From: Brenneria sp. hezel4-2-4
Lineage (GTDB): Bacteria; Pseudomonadota; Gammaproteobacteria; Enterobacterales; Enterobacteriaceae
Reading direction: 5' to 3'
Assembly: GCF_013155275.1 (NCBI RefSeq)
Contig: NZ_JABJXS010000001.1
Coordinates: 744,001-808,000 of the forward strand
DNA: 64,000 nucleotides
Part shown: positions 1-8,361 of the stretch, one piece after another
Position numbering within the stretch: position 1 is the first letter of the stretch
How the letters are laid out: each line of letters begins with the position of its first letter
The notes under the pieces: generated by a model
Seen by the model: only the letters and a program-made list of their open reading frames with translations
Databases searched by the model: none
Told to the model about the DNA's origin: nothing
Translations under genes and position numbers: made by a program

Positions 1-417
1 CAGGATCAGGCGGTGGTATTAGACGAAAGCACCTGCATCGGCTGCAAACTGTGCGCCATCGCCTGTCCTTTTGGCGCGATTACGCCGTCAGGCAGTAAAC
101 CGGTCGCCATTCCGGACACCTTCGACCAGCACATTCCTTTATCCCTGCTTTCCGACGTGCCGGTCAGCGTGGCGTCCGTCAATCCGTTTCTGGCCTGGAA
201 TGCCGGGATACGCAGCGTCGCGGTGAAATGCGATTTGTGCGCCTTTCAGGCCCAGGGGCCGGAATGCGTGCGCGTCTGTCCGACCGATGCTCTGCTGGTC
301 ATCGACGATAGCCAAATCGAACAGGCGGCTGCCGCAAAACGCCGGCAGGCGATGGATTGGCCCGCTGGCAACATACCGTTCCCGCCCGCCGCAACCGAAC
401 GGGAGAATAAACGATGA
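1..417 (+). CDS. hycB: HycB, formate hydrogenlyase Fe-S electron-transfer subunit (5' end missing)
   Basis: The reading frame is open at base 1, so the N-terminus lies outside the window and about 138 residues are visible. They contain a 4Fe-4S ferredoxin motif (CIGCKLCAIACP) and a second cysteine cluster (CDLC...CVRVCP), as in the polyferredoxin that links formate dehydrogenase H to the hydrogenase large-arm subunits. The family is about 203 residues, so roughly a third is missing. The stop codon overlaps the start of the next gene by four bases (ATGA). The named order that follows matches E. coli hycBCDEFGHI. HyfA is a close paralogue, but the lack of hyfD, hyfE and hyfF downstream favours hyc. 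Family assignment is firm; hyc versus hyf is inferred from gene order. Confidence 0.88.
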   Translation, partial: QDQAVVLDESTCIGCKLCAIACPFGAITPSGSKPVAIPDTFDQHIPLSLLSDVPVSVASVNPFLAWNAGIRSVAVKCDLCAFQAQGPECVRVCPTDALLVIDDSQIEQAAAAKRRQAMDWPAGNIPFPPAATERENKR

Positions 418-2282
418 TGACTTCACTGGAATGGTTGGCGTGGGCGCTGGCCCTTTATCTGGCGGGCGCGGCGCTGTCGCTGTGTCTGTTTCGTCTCGAA
501 TCCCTGGTCATTCCGCTCAATGCGCTGCTTACGGCGCTCGGCGGGCTGTGCGCCATCGCCTCGGCGCTGCCGGTATTGCGCGACAATGTGACGTTAACCG
601 CCGCCGTGGCGACGCCGTTTTCCGCTTTCGCGCCGCTCACCCTGCGTCTGGACGCGCTGGCCGCGCTGATGATGCTCATCATCTCGCTGCTGACGATCGT
701 CATCGCGCTCTATTCGCTGGCCTATCTGCGGGAATACCGCAGACGCGCCGGGTTCATCGGTTGGTTTATGAACCTGTTGGTTGCCGCCATGCTGGCGCTG
801 GTGTGCGTGGATAACGCCGCTTACTTTATTATTCTGTTCGAGGCGATGACGCTGTGCGCCTGCGCGCTGATGCTGTGCGGGCGCAACGGCGAGCCCGGGG
901 CGGGAACGGGCTATTTTTTCAGCGCGCATATCGGCATCGTGCTGGTCATACTGGCGTTCTGGCTGCTGTATCGCCAGAGCAACAGTCTTGATTTCGCCGA
1001 CTTTCGCCAGCTCTCCCTGTCGGCCTCCCGGGCGTCCGGCGTGTTTGTGCTGGCCTTTGCAGGGTTCGGCGTCACGGCCGGCCTGGTTCCGCTGCACGGC
1101 TGGCTGCCGCGCGGTCTGCCGGCGGCGCCGTCCCACGCCTCGGCGCTGCTCGCCGGCGTGATGGTGAAGATCGGCCTTTTCGGCATCATCAAAGTGGCGA
1201 TCGACCTGCTCGGCGCCACCGAAATCTGGTGGGGCGTCATGGTGATGCTGTTCGGCGCCGCGTCCGCGGTATTGGGCGGGCTATATGGGTTGGCGGAACA
1301 CAACATCAAGCGCGTACTGGCTTACCACACGGTTGAAAATGTCGGCATCATTCTACTGGGCATCGGCGTGGGTATGGTGGGGATTGCCAGCCGCCAGCCG
1401 TTACTGGCGGCGCTCGGCCTGCTGGGCGGGCTTTACCATATGCTCAACCACACGGTATTCAAAGGGCTGCTGTTTCTCGGCGCGGGTTCGGTTATTTACC
1501 GTCTGCATATCAAAGATATGGAACGAATGGGCGGGCTGGCGCGGCTGATGCCTTATACCGCCGTGACCTTCCTGATCGGCTGTATGGCGATTTCCGCGCT
1601 GCCGCCGCTGAACGGCTTTGTCAGCGAATGGTTTACCTATCAGTCGCTGTTTATGCTCAGTCAGGATAGTCGCCTGCCGCTGCGTCTGGTGGCGCCGCTT
1701 ATTATCGTGGTGCTGGCGATAGTCGGCGCGCTGGCGGCCATGTGCTGCGTGAAATTATACGGCATTACCTTTTCAGCCGCTCCCCGCAGCGCCGCCGCCG
1801 CCGAAGCGCGCGAAGTCCCGTGGGCCATGCGGGCGGCCACGCTGCTGCTGGCGCTGCTCTGCATCCTGCTGGGCCTCGGCGCCAGCGAGGTGGCGCCCGT
1901 TATCCTGCGCGTGGCCGTCAGCCTGACCGGCGCCGACGCGCTCGCCGTCGCCCAGGGCGGCCTGTTGTTCCCCGGCTCCCCCGACCAGACCTCGCTGTCG
2001 ATGCCGCTGATCTTTATCCTGCTGCTGGCCTTGCCGATCCTGCCGGTGCTGATTTACCTCGGCGCGAAAGGCTCGCGCCTGGCGTTTCGCCGGCACGGTA
2101 CGCCGTGGGCCTGCGGCTATGCCTATGAAAACGATATGGCGGTTTCCGCCGCCAGCTTTACCCAACCCTTGCGCGTGATGTTCGCGCCGTTCTACCGCCT
2201 GCGCGCCTGGCGGTGGCCGGGCGTCGCCTCGTCACAGGACACGCATTCTTCATCCGCTGCGGGAGAACATCATGATCGCTGA
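414..2282 (+). CDS. hycC: HycC, formate hydrogenlyase proton-pump-like membrane subunit
   Basis: This 622-residue, very hydrophobic protein has many transmembrane helices and belongs to the NuoL/ND5-Mrp antiporter family. It anchors the peripheral hydrogenase arm in the inner membrane and is the candidate ion-translocating subunit. Visible family marks include the conserved histidine-rich segment around SHASALLAGVMVKIG and a helix with AEHNIKRVLAYHTVENVG. E. coli HycC is about 608 residues and HyfB about 672, so the length fits HycC. Two tandem ATG codons (414 and 417) are possible starts. The first overlaps the hycB stop, indicating translational coupling, and the 3' end overlaps the hycD start. 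Confidence 0.9.
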   Translation: MMTSLEWLAWALALYLAGAALSLCLFRLESLVIPLNALLTALGGLCAIASALPVLRDNVTLTAAVATPFSAFAPLTLRLDALAALMMLIISLLTIVIALYSLAYLREYRRRAGFIGWFMNLLVAAMLALVCVDNAAYFIILFEAMTLCACALMLCGRNGEPGAGTGYFFSAHIGIVLVILAFWLLYRQSNSLDFADFRQLSLSASRASGVFVLAFAGFGVTAGLVPLHGWLPRGLPAAPSHASALLAGVMVKIGLFGIIKVAIDLLGATEIWWGVMVMLFGAASAVLGGLYGLAEHNIKRVLAYHTVENVGIILLGIGVGMVGIASRQPLLAALGLLGGLYHMLNHTVFKGLLFLGAGSVIYRLHIKDMERMGGLARLMPYTAVTFLIGCMAISALPPLNGFVSEWFTYQSLFMLSQDSRLPLRLVAPLIIVVLAIVGALAAMCCVKLYGITFSAAPRSAAAAEAREVPWAMRAATLLLALLCILLGLGASEVAPVILRVAVSLTGADALAVAQGGLLFPGSPDQTSLSMPLIFILLLALPILPVLIYLGAKGSRLAFRRHGTPWACGYAYENDMAVSAASFTQPLRVMFAPFYRLRAWRWPGVASSQDTHSSSAAGEHHDR

Positions 2283-3237
2283 AACCCCGATCGCAGTAAC
2301 GGTCACGCTGCCGGCAATGATGGCCTTCGGTTTTTTGCAGGCGCTGCTGATGCTGGCGATTGCTCCGCTGATGTCCGGCATGTCGCGGGTTATCCGCGCC
2401 AAAATGCATTCACGGCAAGGCCCGGGCGTATTGCAGGACTACCGTGACCTGTTCAAGCTGCTGAAACGTCAGGATATTGCGCCGCTGCACGCCGGCGGCG
2501 TTTTTCGCCTGATGCCCTATGTGATGATTGGCACCCTGTTGCTGATCGCCATGACGCTGCCGGCCGTCACCTGGGCATCGCCCTTTGGCGCAGGCGGCGA
2601 TGTGATCACTCTGCTCTATCTGTTCGCTCTGCTGCGTTTTTTCTTTTCCCTGTCGGGGCTGGATACCGGCAGTACCTTTGCCGGCATCGGCGCCAGCCGC
2701 GAGATGACGCTCGGCGTACTGGTGGAACCCATTCTGATCCTGTCGCTGCTGGTGGTGGCGCTGATTGCCGGTTCCACCAATATCGGCGCCATCAGCAGCG
2801 CGCTGGCCGCCTCGTGGGTGTCGCCCGTGGCAACCTTTATCGCCCTGCTGGCCTGCGCCTTCGCCGCCTTTGCGGAGATTGGCAAGATACCGTTTGACGT
2901 CGCGGAAGCCGAACAGGAGTTGCAGGAAGGCCCGCTGACGGAATATGCCGGCGCCGGGCTGGCGCTGGTGAAATGGGGCCTCAGTCTGAAACAGGTGGTG
3001 GTGGTCGCGCTGTTCCTGGCGGTGTTCATCCCCTTCGGCAAGGCGGAAACCTTTACGCCCGCGGCGCTGGCGACGGGCGCGGCGTCCTTTGTCATCAAGC
3101 TGACGCTGGTGTTTATCATCGCCTCGCTGATTGAAAACAGCATGGCCCGCGGACGTTTTCTGTTTATCGGCCGAGTGACCTGGCTGGGATTCGCCGTCGC
3201 GGTACTGGCATGGTTTTTTTATCTTATCGGCCTATAA
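2272..3237 (+). CDS. hycD: HycD, formate hydrogenlyase NuoH-like membrane subunit
   Basis: A 321-residue polytopic membrane protein of the NuoH/ND1 family, close to the usual HycD length of about 307. It forms the membrane interface that receives the HycE/HycG arm. The conserved cytoplasmic loop is visible as EIGKIPFDVAEAEQELQEG, the acidic loop characteristic of NuoH and HycD, and the C-terminal segment SLIENSMARGRFLF is typical. The ATG sits inside the last codons of hycC, so the two are translationally coupled. Downstream there is a 116-base gap before hycE, the largest within this operon. Confidence 0.9.
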   Translation: MIAETPIAVTVTLPAMMAFGFLQALLMLAIAPLMSGMSRVIRAKMHSRQGPGVLQDYRDLFKLLKRQDIAPLHAGGVFRLMPYVMIGTLLLIAMTLPAVTWASPFGAGGDVITLLYLFALLRFFFSLSGLDTGSTFAGIGASREMTLGVLVEPILILSLLVVALIAGSTNIGAISSALAASWVSPVATFIALLACAFAAFAEIGKIPFDVAEAEQELQEGPLTEYAGAGLALVKWGLSLKQVVVVALFLAVFIPFGKAETFTPAALATGAASFVIKLTLVFIIASLIENSMARGRFLFIGRVTWLGFAVAVLAWFFYLIGL

Positions 3238-3253
3238 GGGATTAATACTCGCT

Positions 3254-3361
3254 ATGAAAAAAACGTCCTTTACCGCCGCCTACCCGCAGCGCGTCGCCCC
3301 GGCAATCGCCGGGCCGCACGCGTTGCCCTCTTTCCGTCAGGAGATGTACCGTGATGAATGA
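3254..3361 (+). CDS. Possible 35-codon ORF between hycD and hycE (doubtful)
   Basis: An ATG followed by AAA AAA opens a 35-codon frame that fills the hycD-hycE gap and ends in TGA just after the hycE ATG, in a different frame from hycE. It could be a translationally coupled leader or chance coding. No good ribosome-binding site is seen before its ATG. The internal sequence contains a short GC hairpin (CCCCGGC-AATC-GCCGGG). I do not recognise the peptide. It is listed because it occupies the only long gap in an otherwise overlapping operon. Confidence 0.15.
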   Translation: MKKTSFTAAYPQRVAPAIAGPHALPSFRQEMYRDE

Positions 3362-5090
3362 AACCTCTGCTGCCAGCCTCAATGCGTCGTCTGGCAAACG
3401 CGGCGTCGGTTATGCCGCCCAGGTCAGACAGCGGTTTCCGGCAGCCATTCTGCAAGAAGAGTGGCAAACACCCGAGCAGTTGACGCTGACCGTCAAGCTG
3501 AACGCCCTGCCCGAGGTGGTGGAATTTCTGTACTACCAACAAGGCGGCTGGCTGTCGGTGCTGTTTGGTAATGATGAACGGTCACTGACCGGCTATTTCG
3601 CCATTTACTACGTGCTGTCCATGGAACAGGGCGAGAAGTGCTGGGTCACCGTGAAAGCGCTGGTCGACGCCGATAACCCTGAATTCCCCTCCGTCACCCC
3701 CCGCGTGCCCGCCGCCGTGTGGGGAGAGCGCGAGGTGCGCGACATGTACGGTCTGATCCCGGTCGGATTGCCCGACGAACGCCGTCTGGTGCTGCCGGAT
3801 GACTGGCCGGACGATCTGTATCCGCTGCGCAAGGACGCCATGGATTACCGCCAGCGCCCCGCCCCCACCCGCGATGAAGAATCCTATTCGTTCATCAACG
3901 ACGCCGACGGCGAAGCGCGCATCGTACCGATTGGGCCGTTGCATATTACCTCTGATGAACCGGGCCATTTCCGCCTGTTCGTCGACGGCGAGCGCATTGT
4001 CGATGCGGATTATCGGTTGTTTTACGTACACCGCGGCATGGAAAAACTGGCGGAAACGCGGATGGGCTATAACGAAGTCACCTTTCTGTCCGATCGGGTG
4101 TGCGGCATCTGCGGGTTTACCCACAGCGTGGCCTATACCACCGCGGTTGAAAACGCGCTCGGAGTGATAGTGCCGCCGCGCGCGCACAGTATCCGCAGCG
4201 TGTTGCTGGAGGTGGAACGGCTGCACAGCCATCTGCTGAATCTCGGACTGGCCTGCCACTTCGTCGGCTTTGATACCGGGTTTATGCAGTTCTTCCGCAT
4301 CCGTGAAAAGTCGATGACCATCGCGGAAATACTGACCGGCGCCCGTAAAACCTACGGGCTGAATCTGATTGGCGGCATCCGCCGCGATATTCTGAAAGAC
4401 GATCGGTTAAAAACCATCAGGCTGATCCGGGAAATGCGCGCCGAAATCACCCAGCTTTGCGATATGTTGCTCAATACGCCCAACATGGCGCAGCGTACGC
4501 AGGGCGTGGGCATTCTGGATAAAAAGATCGCGCGCGATTACAGCCCGGTCGGCCCGATGATCCGCGCCAGCGGCTTCCAGCGGGATACGCGTACCGATCA
4601 CCCGTTCGCCGGTTATCTCGACCTGCCGATGGAGTTGCAGCATCTGGACGCCGGCGATGTCCATTCGCGCGTGCTGGTCAGGATACGTGAAGTCTTCACC
4701 TCGTTGGCGATGATCGAATACGGGCTGGACAACCTGCCGCAAGGGCCGCTGCTCAATGAGCAGATCCCTTATCAGCCGGGCAAATTCGCGCTGGGCTTCG
4801 CCGAGGCGCCGCGCGGCGACGACATCCACTGGATCATGACCGGCGACAATCAGAAACTGTTCCGCTGGCGCTGTCGGGCCGCCACCTATGCCAACTGGCC
4901 GGTATTGCGCTACATGTTGCGCGGCAACACGGTTTCCGACGCGCCGCTGATTATCGGCAGCCTCGATCCCTGCTACTCCTGCACCGACCGGGTGACGCTG
5001 ATTGACGTGCGTAAACAGAAAATCACCACCGTGCCTTATAAAGAAATGGAGCGTTATGGTCTGGAACGCACCCATTCGCCGCTCAAGTAG
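3354..5090 (+). CDS. hycE: HycE, NiFe-hydrogenase 3 large subunit precursor
   Basis: A 578-residue catalytic subunit with an N-terminal NuoC-like domain (about 1-180) fused to a NuoD-like NiFe domain. It reduces protons to H2 in formate hydrogenlyase. The nickel ligand pairs are visible: RVCGICG with Cys250 and Cys253, and DPCYSC with Cys540 and Cys543. After Arg546, 32 residues remain, exactly the length of the C-terminal peptide removed from E. coli HycE by the endopeptidase HycI, although the residue after the cut is Val rather than Met. The ATG at 3354 is chosen because CAGGAG lies about ten bases upstream; an overlapping GTG at 3351 is less likely. Confidence 0.96.
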   Translation: MNETSAASLNASSGKRGVGYAAQVRQRFPAAILQEEWQTPEQLTLTVKLNALPEVVEFLYYQQGGWLSVLFGNDERSLTGYFAIYYVLSMEQGEKCWVTVKALVDADNPEFPSVTPRVPAAVWGEREVRDMYGLIPVGLPDERRLVLPDDWPDDLYPLRKDAMDYRQRPAPTRDEESYSFINDADGEARIVPIGPLHITSDEPGHFRLFVDGERIVDADYRLFYVHRGMEKLAETRMGYNEVTFLSDRVCGICGFTHSVAYTTAVENALGVIVPPRAHSIRSVLLEVERLHSHLLNLGLACHFVGFDTGFMQFFRIREKSMTIAEILTGARKTYGLNLIGGIRRDILKDDRLKTIRLIREMRAEITQLCDMLLNTPNMAQRTQGVGILDKKIARDYSPVGPMIRASGFQRDTRTDHPFAGYLDLPMELQHLDAGDVHSRVLVRIREVFTSLAMIEYGLDNLPQGPLLNEQIPYQPGKFALGFAEAPRGDDIHWIMTGDNQKLFRWRCRAATYANWPVLRYMLRGNTVSDAPLIIGSLDPCYSCTDRVTLIDVRKQKITTVPYKEMERYGLERTHSPLK

Positions 5091-5100
5091 GGGATGAACC

Positions 5101-5685
5101 ATGTTGAAACTGTTTAAAACCATCCTGCAAACCGGCAACAGTACGGTGAAATACCCGTTTAAACCGCTGGATTTGCCGGCGGGATTTCGCGGCAAACCCC
5201 AATACGACGCCGCGCAATGCATCGCCTGCGCCGCCTGTACCATGGCCTGCCCGGCCAATGCGCTGACGATGGAAACCGATGTCGCCGACGGCACCCGTAC
5301 CTGGCAGCTCTTTCTGGGGCGCTGCATTTTTTGCGGCCGCTGCGAAGAAGTGTGCCCGACCCGCGCCATCGTGCTGTCGCAGGAATTTGAAATGGCGGTG
5401 AGCAATAAAGCGGATCTCTATCAGCGCGCCACCTTCACCCTGCTGGACTGCCGGGTTTGCCATCGTCCTTTCGCGCCGCAAAAGGAGGTGGACTACACCA
5501 TGGCGCTGCTGAAACAGTCAGGGATGTCCGCCGACGAGGTCGAATCACAGCGGCCCCGCTTCGAAACCTGCCCGGAATGTAAACGTAAACAGAACATGAA
5601 CAACCAAGGCAATGTGATGCTGAGCCAGTCTATTTCCCCGGCGGCCAGTTCATCACCGGCCGCTGTCAATGGGAGCAAATCATGA
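5101..5685 (+). CDS. hycF: HycF, formate hydrogenlyase 4Fe-4S subunit (NuoI-like)
   Basis: A 194-residue protein with two clear 4Fe-4S motifs, [12 protein letters not shown] and [12 protein letters not shown], matching NuoI-type ferredoxins that carry electrons toward the hydrogenase. A third set of cysteines, CRVCHRPF followed by CPECKR, lies near residues 120-165 and may bind another metal. The family is about 180 residues, and the extra length is a serine/alanine-rich tail. It follows hycE by ten bases and overlaps the hycG start by four bases (ATGA). Confidence 0.92.
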   Translation: MLKLFKTILQTGNSTVKYPFKPLDLPAGFRGKPQYDAAQCIACAACTMACPANALTMETDVADGTRTWQLFLGRCIFCGRCEEVCPTRAIVLSQEFEMAVSNKADLYQRATFTLLDCRVCHRPFAPQKEVDYTMALLKQSGMSADEVESQRPRFETCPECKRKQNMNNQGNVMLSQSISPAASSSPAAVNGSKS

Positions 5686-6473
5686 GCACCCTGTCCACTG
5701 GCGTCGATCATTACCAGACCACGCCGATTGTTTTGGATGAACAGGCGCAAAAACTCAAGAAAACGCTGTTGCAAGACATCCAGCGCTCCGCCTACGTCTA
5801 CCGTATCGACTGCGGCGGTTGCAACGGCTGCGAGATAGAGATCTTCGCCTCCGTCGCGCCGCTGTTCGACGCCGAGCGTTTCGGCATCAAAGTGGTGGCC
5901 TCGCCGCGCCATGCGGATATTTTGTTATTTACCGGCGCCGTCACCCGGGCAACGCGGATACCGGCATTGCGCGCCTATGAAGCGGCGCCCGATCCGAAAA
6001 TCTGCATCTCCTACGGCGCCTGCGGCTGCGGCGGCGGGATCTTTCACGATCTGTATTGCGTATGGGGCGGCAGCGACGCCATTGTCCCCATCGACGTTTA
6101 TATTCCCGGCTGTCCGCCCAGCCCGGCGGCCACCATCTACGGCTTTGCCGTCGCGCTGGGTCTGCTGGAGCAGAAACTGCACGGCAGCGACTATCGGCAG
6201 GCGGAACAGGAAAAAGCCGCGTTGATTCACCCGGACGTGCCGCTGGATTTACGCGTGCTGCTGGAACGGGAAGCCCGGCGCATGGCGGGCTATCGTCAGG
6301 GACGGGAAATCAGCGACGCCTTTTTGGCCCGACTGGAAAACCAACCGCTGGACGGACTGGATCGGCGCATTGCCGACTGGCTGCAACAACAAAACGACCC
6401 GCGCCTGACGGAGATTGTCGGGCAGCTTCAGCAGATCTATCTGGCGCTGTTGAACGGGGAGCGCTGCCGATGA
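5682..6473 (+). CDS. hycG: HycG, NiFe-hydrogenase 3 small subunit (NuoB-like)
   Basis: A 263-residue small subunit carrying one 4Fe-4S cluster next to the NiFe site. The binding cysteines are seen in the CGGCNGCE motif, in [10 protein letters not shown] and in the PGCPP motif, all diagnostic of the NuoB/HycG family. E. coli HycG is 255 residues. The C-terminal extension after about residue 170 is typical of the hydrogenase version and absent from respiratory NuoB. The start overlaps the hycF stop and the end overlaps the hycH start, both by ATGA, giving a tightly coupled HycF-HycG-HycH block. Confidence 0.94.
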   Translation: MSTLSTGVDHYQTTPIVLDEQAQKLKKTLLQDIQRSAYVYRIDCGGCNGCEIEIFASVAPLFDAERFGIKVVASPRHADILLFTGAVTRATRIPALRAYEAAPDPKICISYGACGCGGGIFHDLYCVWGGSDAIVPIDVYIPGCPPSPAATIYGFAVALGLLEQKLHGSDYRQAEQEKAALIHPDVPLDLRVLLEREARRMAGYRQGREISDAFLARLENQPLDGLDRRIADWLQQQNDPRLTEIVGQLQQIYLALLNGERCR

Positions 6474-6874
6474 GCGCGCAGGTGATTTTCTACGCCCTGA
6501 GCCAGAAGTTTCTCGACAGCAAAGATAAAGTGCCGGATCAGGCGCGGCAGGTGATGTATTACTCACTGGCGATCGGCCACCACGTCGGGGTGATCGACTG
6601 CCTGAAACAGGTTCTGATCTGCCCGCAGGCGGACTTTCAGCGCTGGATCGGGCAGTTGGCGGAAGGCGAGGCAAAACGCAAAATGAGCGGCCTGCTGAAA
6701 TTTGGCGAGATCGTCATCGACAGCAGCCATACCCAAACGCTGGGCCGCGCCTTTGGGGCCTTGTCCGGCGAACAGGATGCTTATCCGGACTGGAGCAAAA
6801 CCCTGTTGGCCTATTTGCGCGCCATTGAACAGGAAACCGCGCTCTATTTAATGGTGAAACGCGTTGATGATTGA
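6470..6874 (+). CDS. hycH: HycH, formate hydrogenlyase maturation/assembly protein
   Basis: A 134-residue soluble protein matching the HycH family (136 residues in E. coli), which is needed for assembly of hydrogenase 3 and is not part of the final complex. The conserved core reads [19 protein letters not shown], with a histidine/tyrosine-rich segment. The ATG at 6470 overlaps the hycG stop. A longer open frame extends upstream through hycG, but the coupled ATG and family length argue against using it. The end overlaps the start of hycI. Confidence 0.9.
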   Translation: MSAQVIFYALSQKFLDSKDKVPDQARQVMYYSLAIGHHVGVIDCLKQVLICPQADFQRWIGQLAEGEAKRKMSGLLKFGEIVIDSSHTQTLGRAFGALSGEQDAYPDWSKTLLAYLRAIEQETALYLMVKRVDD

Positions 6875-7361
6875 GCAAAACGGGCGCACGGAAACGCGTG
6901 TCGCCAACGAGAATATGGTGCTGACCGTGGGCAACAGCATGATGGGCGATGACGGCGCCGGGCCGCTGCTGGCCGAGCGCATGACGCAAAGCCCGGTCGC
7001 CGGCTGGTCGGTGATCGACGGCGGCGCCATTCCGGAAAATGCCGCCCACAGTCTGCGGACGCTTCGTCCCCGCCGTCTGCTGGTGGTGGACGCTACCGAT
7101 ATGGGGCTGGCGCCGGGTGAAATACGCATCGTCGATCCGCAGCGCATCGCCGAAGACATGCTGATGAATACCCATAATCTGCCGCTGAATTTCCTGATCG
7201 ACCAGTTAAAAGACGATATTCCCGAGGTGATTTTTATCGGTATCCAGCCCGCATTAGTCGCTTTCTATTGTCCGCTTAGCGCGGCGGTGGAACAGGCCGT
7301 GGCGCTTATTCATCAGCGGCTGGCCGGGTGGCGGGGGAACGGCGGTTTCCAGATGCTGTAG
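6867..7361 (+). CDS. hycI: HycI, hydrogenase 3 maturation endopeptidase
   Basis: A nickel-dependent aspartic-type endopeptidase of the HybD/HycI family that trims the C-terminal peptide of pre-HycE once nickel is inserted. The conserved start TVGNSMMGDDGAGP holds the first metal-ligand acidic residues. VDATDMGLAPGEIRI and FIGIQP further on are also conserved. At 164 residues it is slightly longer than E. coli HycI (156) through an N-terminal extension of about 15 residues before the core. The ATG at 6867 overlaps the end of hycH; a TTG just before it is less likely. Its substrate, HycE, is in the same operon with a matching 32-residue C-terminal tail. Confidence 0.93.
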   Translation: MIEQNGRTETRVANENMVLTVGNSMMGDDGAGPLLAERMTQSPVAGWSVIDGGAIPENAAHSLRTLRPRRLLVVDATDMGLAPGEIRIVDPQRIAEDMLMNTHNLPLNFLIDQLKDDIPEVIFIGIQPALVAFYCPLSAAVEQAVALIHQRLAGWRGNGGFQML

Positions 7362-7429
7362 CACGATTATTCAGATAAACCGCATCGTGCTCCATTACCC
7401 TTCCCATCCATGAGAATACGCGTTGATAG

Positions 7430-7455
7430 GCGGAAAAAATGACCGTTTTTTCCGC
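7430..7455. terminator. Probable terminator after the hyc operon
   Basis: A perfect ten-base inverted repeat, GCGGAAAAAA and TTTTTTCCGC, with a six-base loop (TGACCG). The T-run is part of the stem, so it could work in both directions. It lies 70 bases after the hycI stop and before the hydN promoter, which fits separation of the two operons. Confidence 0.55.
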
Positions 7456-7697
7456 TACGGCCGTCATAAAACGCACCGCTACGCGACAATCAGTCGGCAT
7501 TTCTCCCCTCCCGCGTTACGGCGGCGTTGCTTATTGGCTAAAGGTTTATGTGCCCTACGCTTTCGTCAATCGTTTGTCGTCAAATCTGCCGAAACGCGCC
7601 TCTTAGTATCGTCACCTGGGGTATTTCAGCCATAAAACCAGGCGAAAATTTAATAAAAATCGTTAATTTTCAAATCATTAAATTATTTTATCTTTTT

Positions 7698-7714
7698 TTG
7701 GCATAAACCCTGCT
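7698..7714 (+). promoter_or_regulatory. Sigma-54 (-24/-12) promoter of hydN-fdhF
   Basis: The sequence TTGGCATAAACCCTGCT has GG at 7700-7701 and GC at 7712-7713 separated by exactly ten bases, the spacing required by RpoN. It matches the TTGGCA and TGC elements of the consensus well. It lies about 67 bases before the hydN ATG. FhlA is the usual enhancer-binding activator of this promoter in enterobacteria, and an FhlA homologue is encoded 3 kb away. The transcription start is inferred to be near 7725. Confidence 0.82.
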
Positions 7715-7780
7715 TTACCGGGCGGTGATGTGTCACACCCTGATATGTCGACACAACAATTTTTTGTCGGAGACGATGTC

Positions 7781-8323
7781 ATGAACCGGTTCGTTATTGC
7801 AGATTCGAGGAAATGTATTGGCTGTCGCACCTGCGAAGTTGCCTGTGCGCTGTCCCACAACGACGATAAAACAGCCTCATTATCCCCAGAGCACTTTTCA
7901 CCACGCCTTAAGGTCGTTAAAGGATTGAATGTCAGCACCACGATTCAGTGTCGCCAGTGTGAGGATGCGCCGTGCGCCAACGTGTGTCCGAATGGCGCCA
8001 TCATTCATGCGGATGATTGTATTCAGGTACAGCAGGAGAAATGCATTGGTTGTAAGACATGCATTGTAGCTTGTCCTTACGGCGCCATGACCGTGATCAG
8101 TAAACCGGTCGCCCGTATCAGCCATTATCAAACGTTGGGCAACACGATCAAAGCCGAAGCGCAAAAGTGCGATCTTTGCCATGAGCGCACAGCAGGCCCG
8201 GCCTGTATTGAAGTTTGTCCGACAAAAGCATTACGACTGATCGGCCGCGATGATATGCAGGCCATGATCCAACAAAAACAACGTCGCGCGGCGCTTGACG
8301 ACGCCGCGGGCATGCAGTTCTGA
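7781..8323 (+). CDS. hydN: HydN, formate dehydrogenase H-associated Fe-S protein
   Basis: A 180-residue polyferredoxin with four cysteine clusters: CIGCRTCEVAC, CRQCEDAPCANVCP, CIGCKTCIVACP and CDLC...CIEVCP. It closely resembles E. coli HydN (175 residues), which supports FdhF activity and electron transfer to the hydrogenase. The ATG at 7781 is chosen for the GGAGA site at 7769-7773 and the family N-terminus MNRF; the in-frame extension upstream reaches back over the promoter and is not credible. fdhF follows after 38 bases, forming a two-gene operon. Confidence 0.94.
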   Translation: MNRFVIADSRKCIGCRTCEVACALSHNDDKTASLSPEHFSPRLKVVKGLNVSTTIQCRQCEDAPCANVCPNGAIIHADDCIQVQQEKCIGCKTCIVACPYGAMTVISKPVARISHYQTLGNTIKAEAQKCDLCHERTAGPACIEVCPTKALRLIGRDDMQAMIQQKQRRAALDDAAGMQF

Positions 8324-8361
8324 ACAGTGCCGTAACGGTACGCAGAAGGAGAATAACCATC

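Larger units (their letters stand above)
7362..7780. other. Intergenic region between hycI and hydN
   Basis: About 420 bases without a supported gene. It holds a weak stem right after hycI (GCACGAT at 7361-7367 with ATCGTGC at 7384-7390), a stronger A/T-stem hairpin at 7430-7455, an AT-rich tract at about 7645-7695 suited to IHF or activator looping, and the sigma-54 promoter of hydN-fdhF. I could not identify a clear FhlA site by eye. Short frames here lack ribosome-binding sites. Confidence 0.6.

Noticed and set aside
1..7361. Naming the operon hyf (hydrogenase 4)
   Set aside because: HycB/HyfA to HycI/HyfJ are paralogues, but hyfD, hyfE and hyfF are absent between the membrane subunits and a HycI protease gene ends the operon, which fits hyc.
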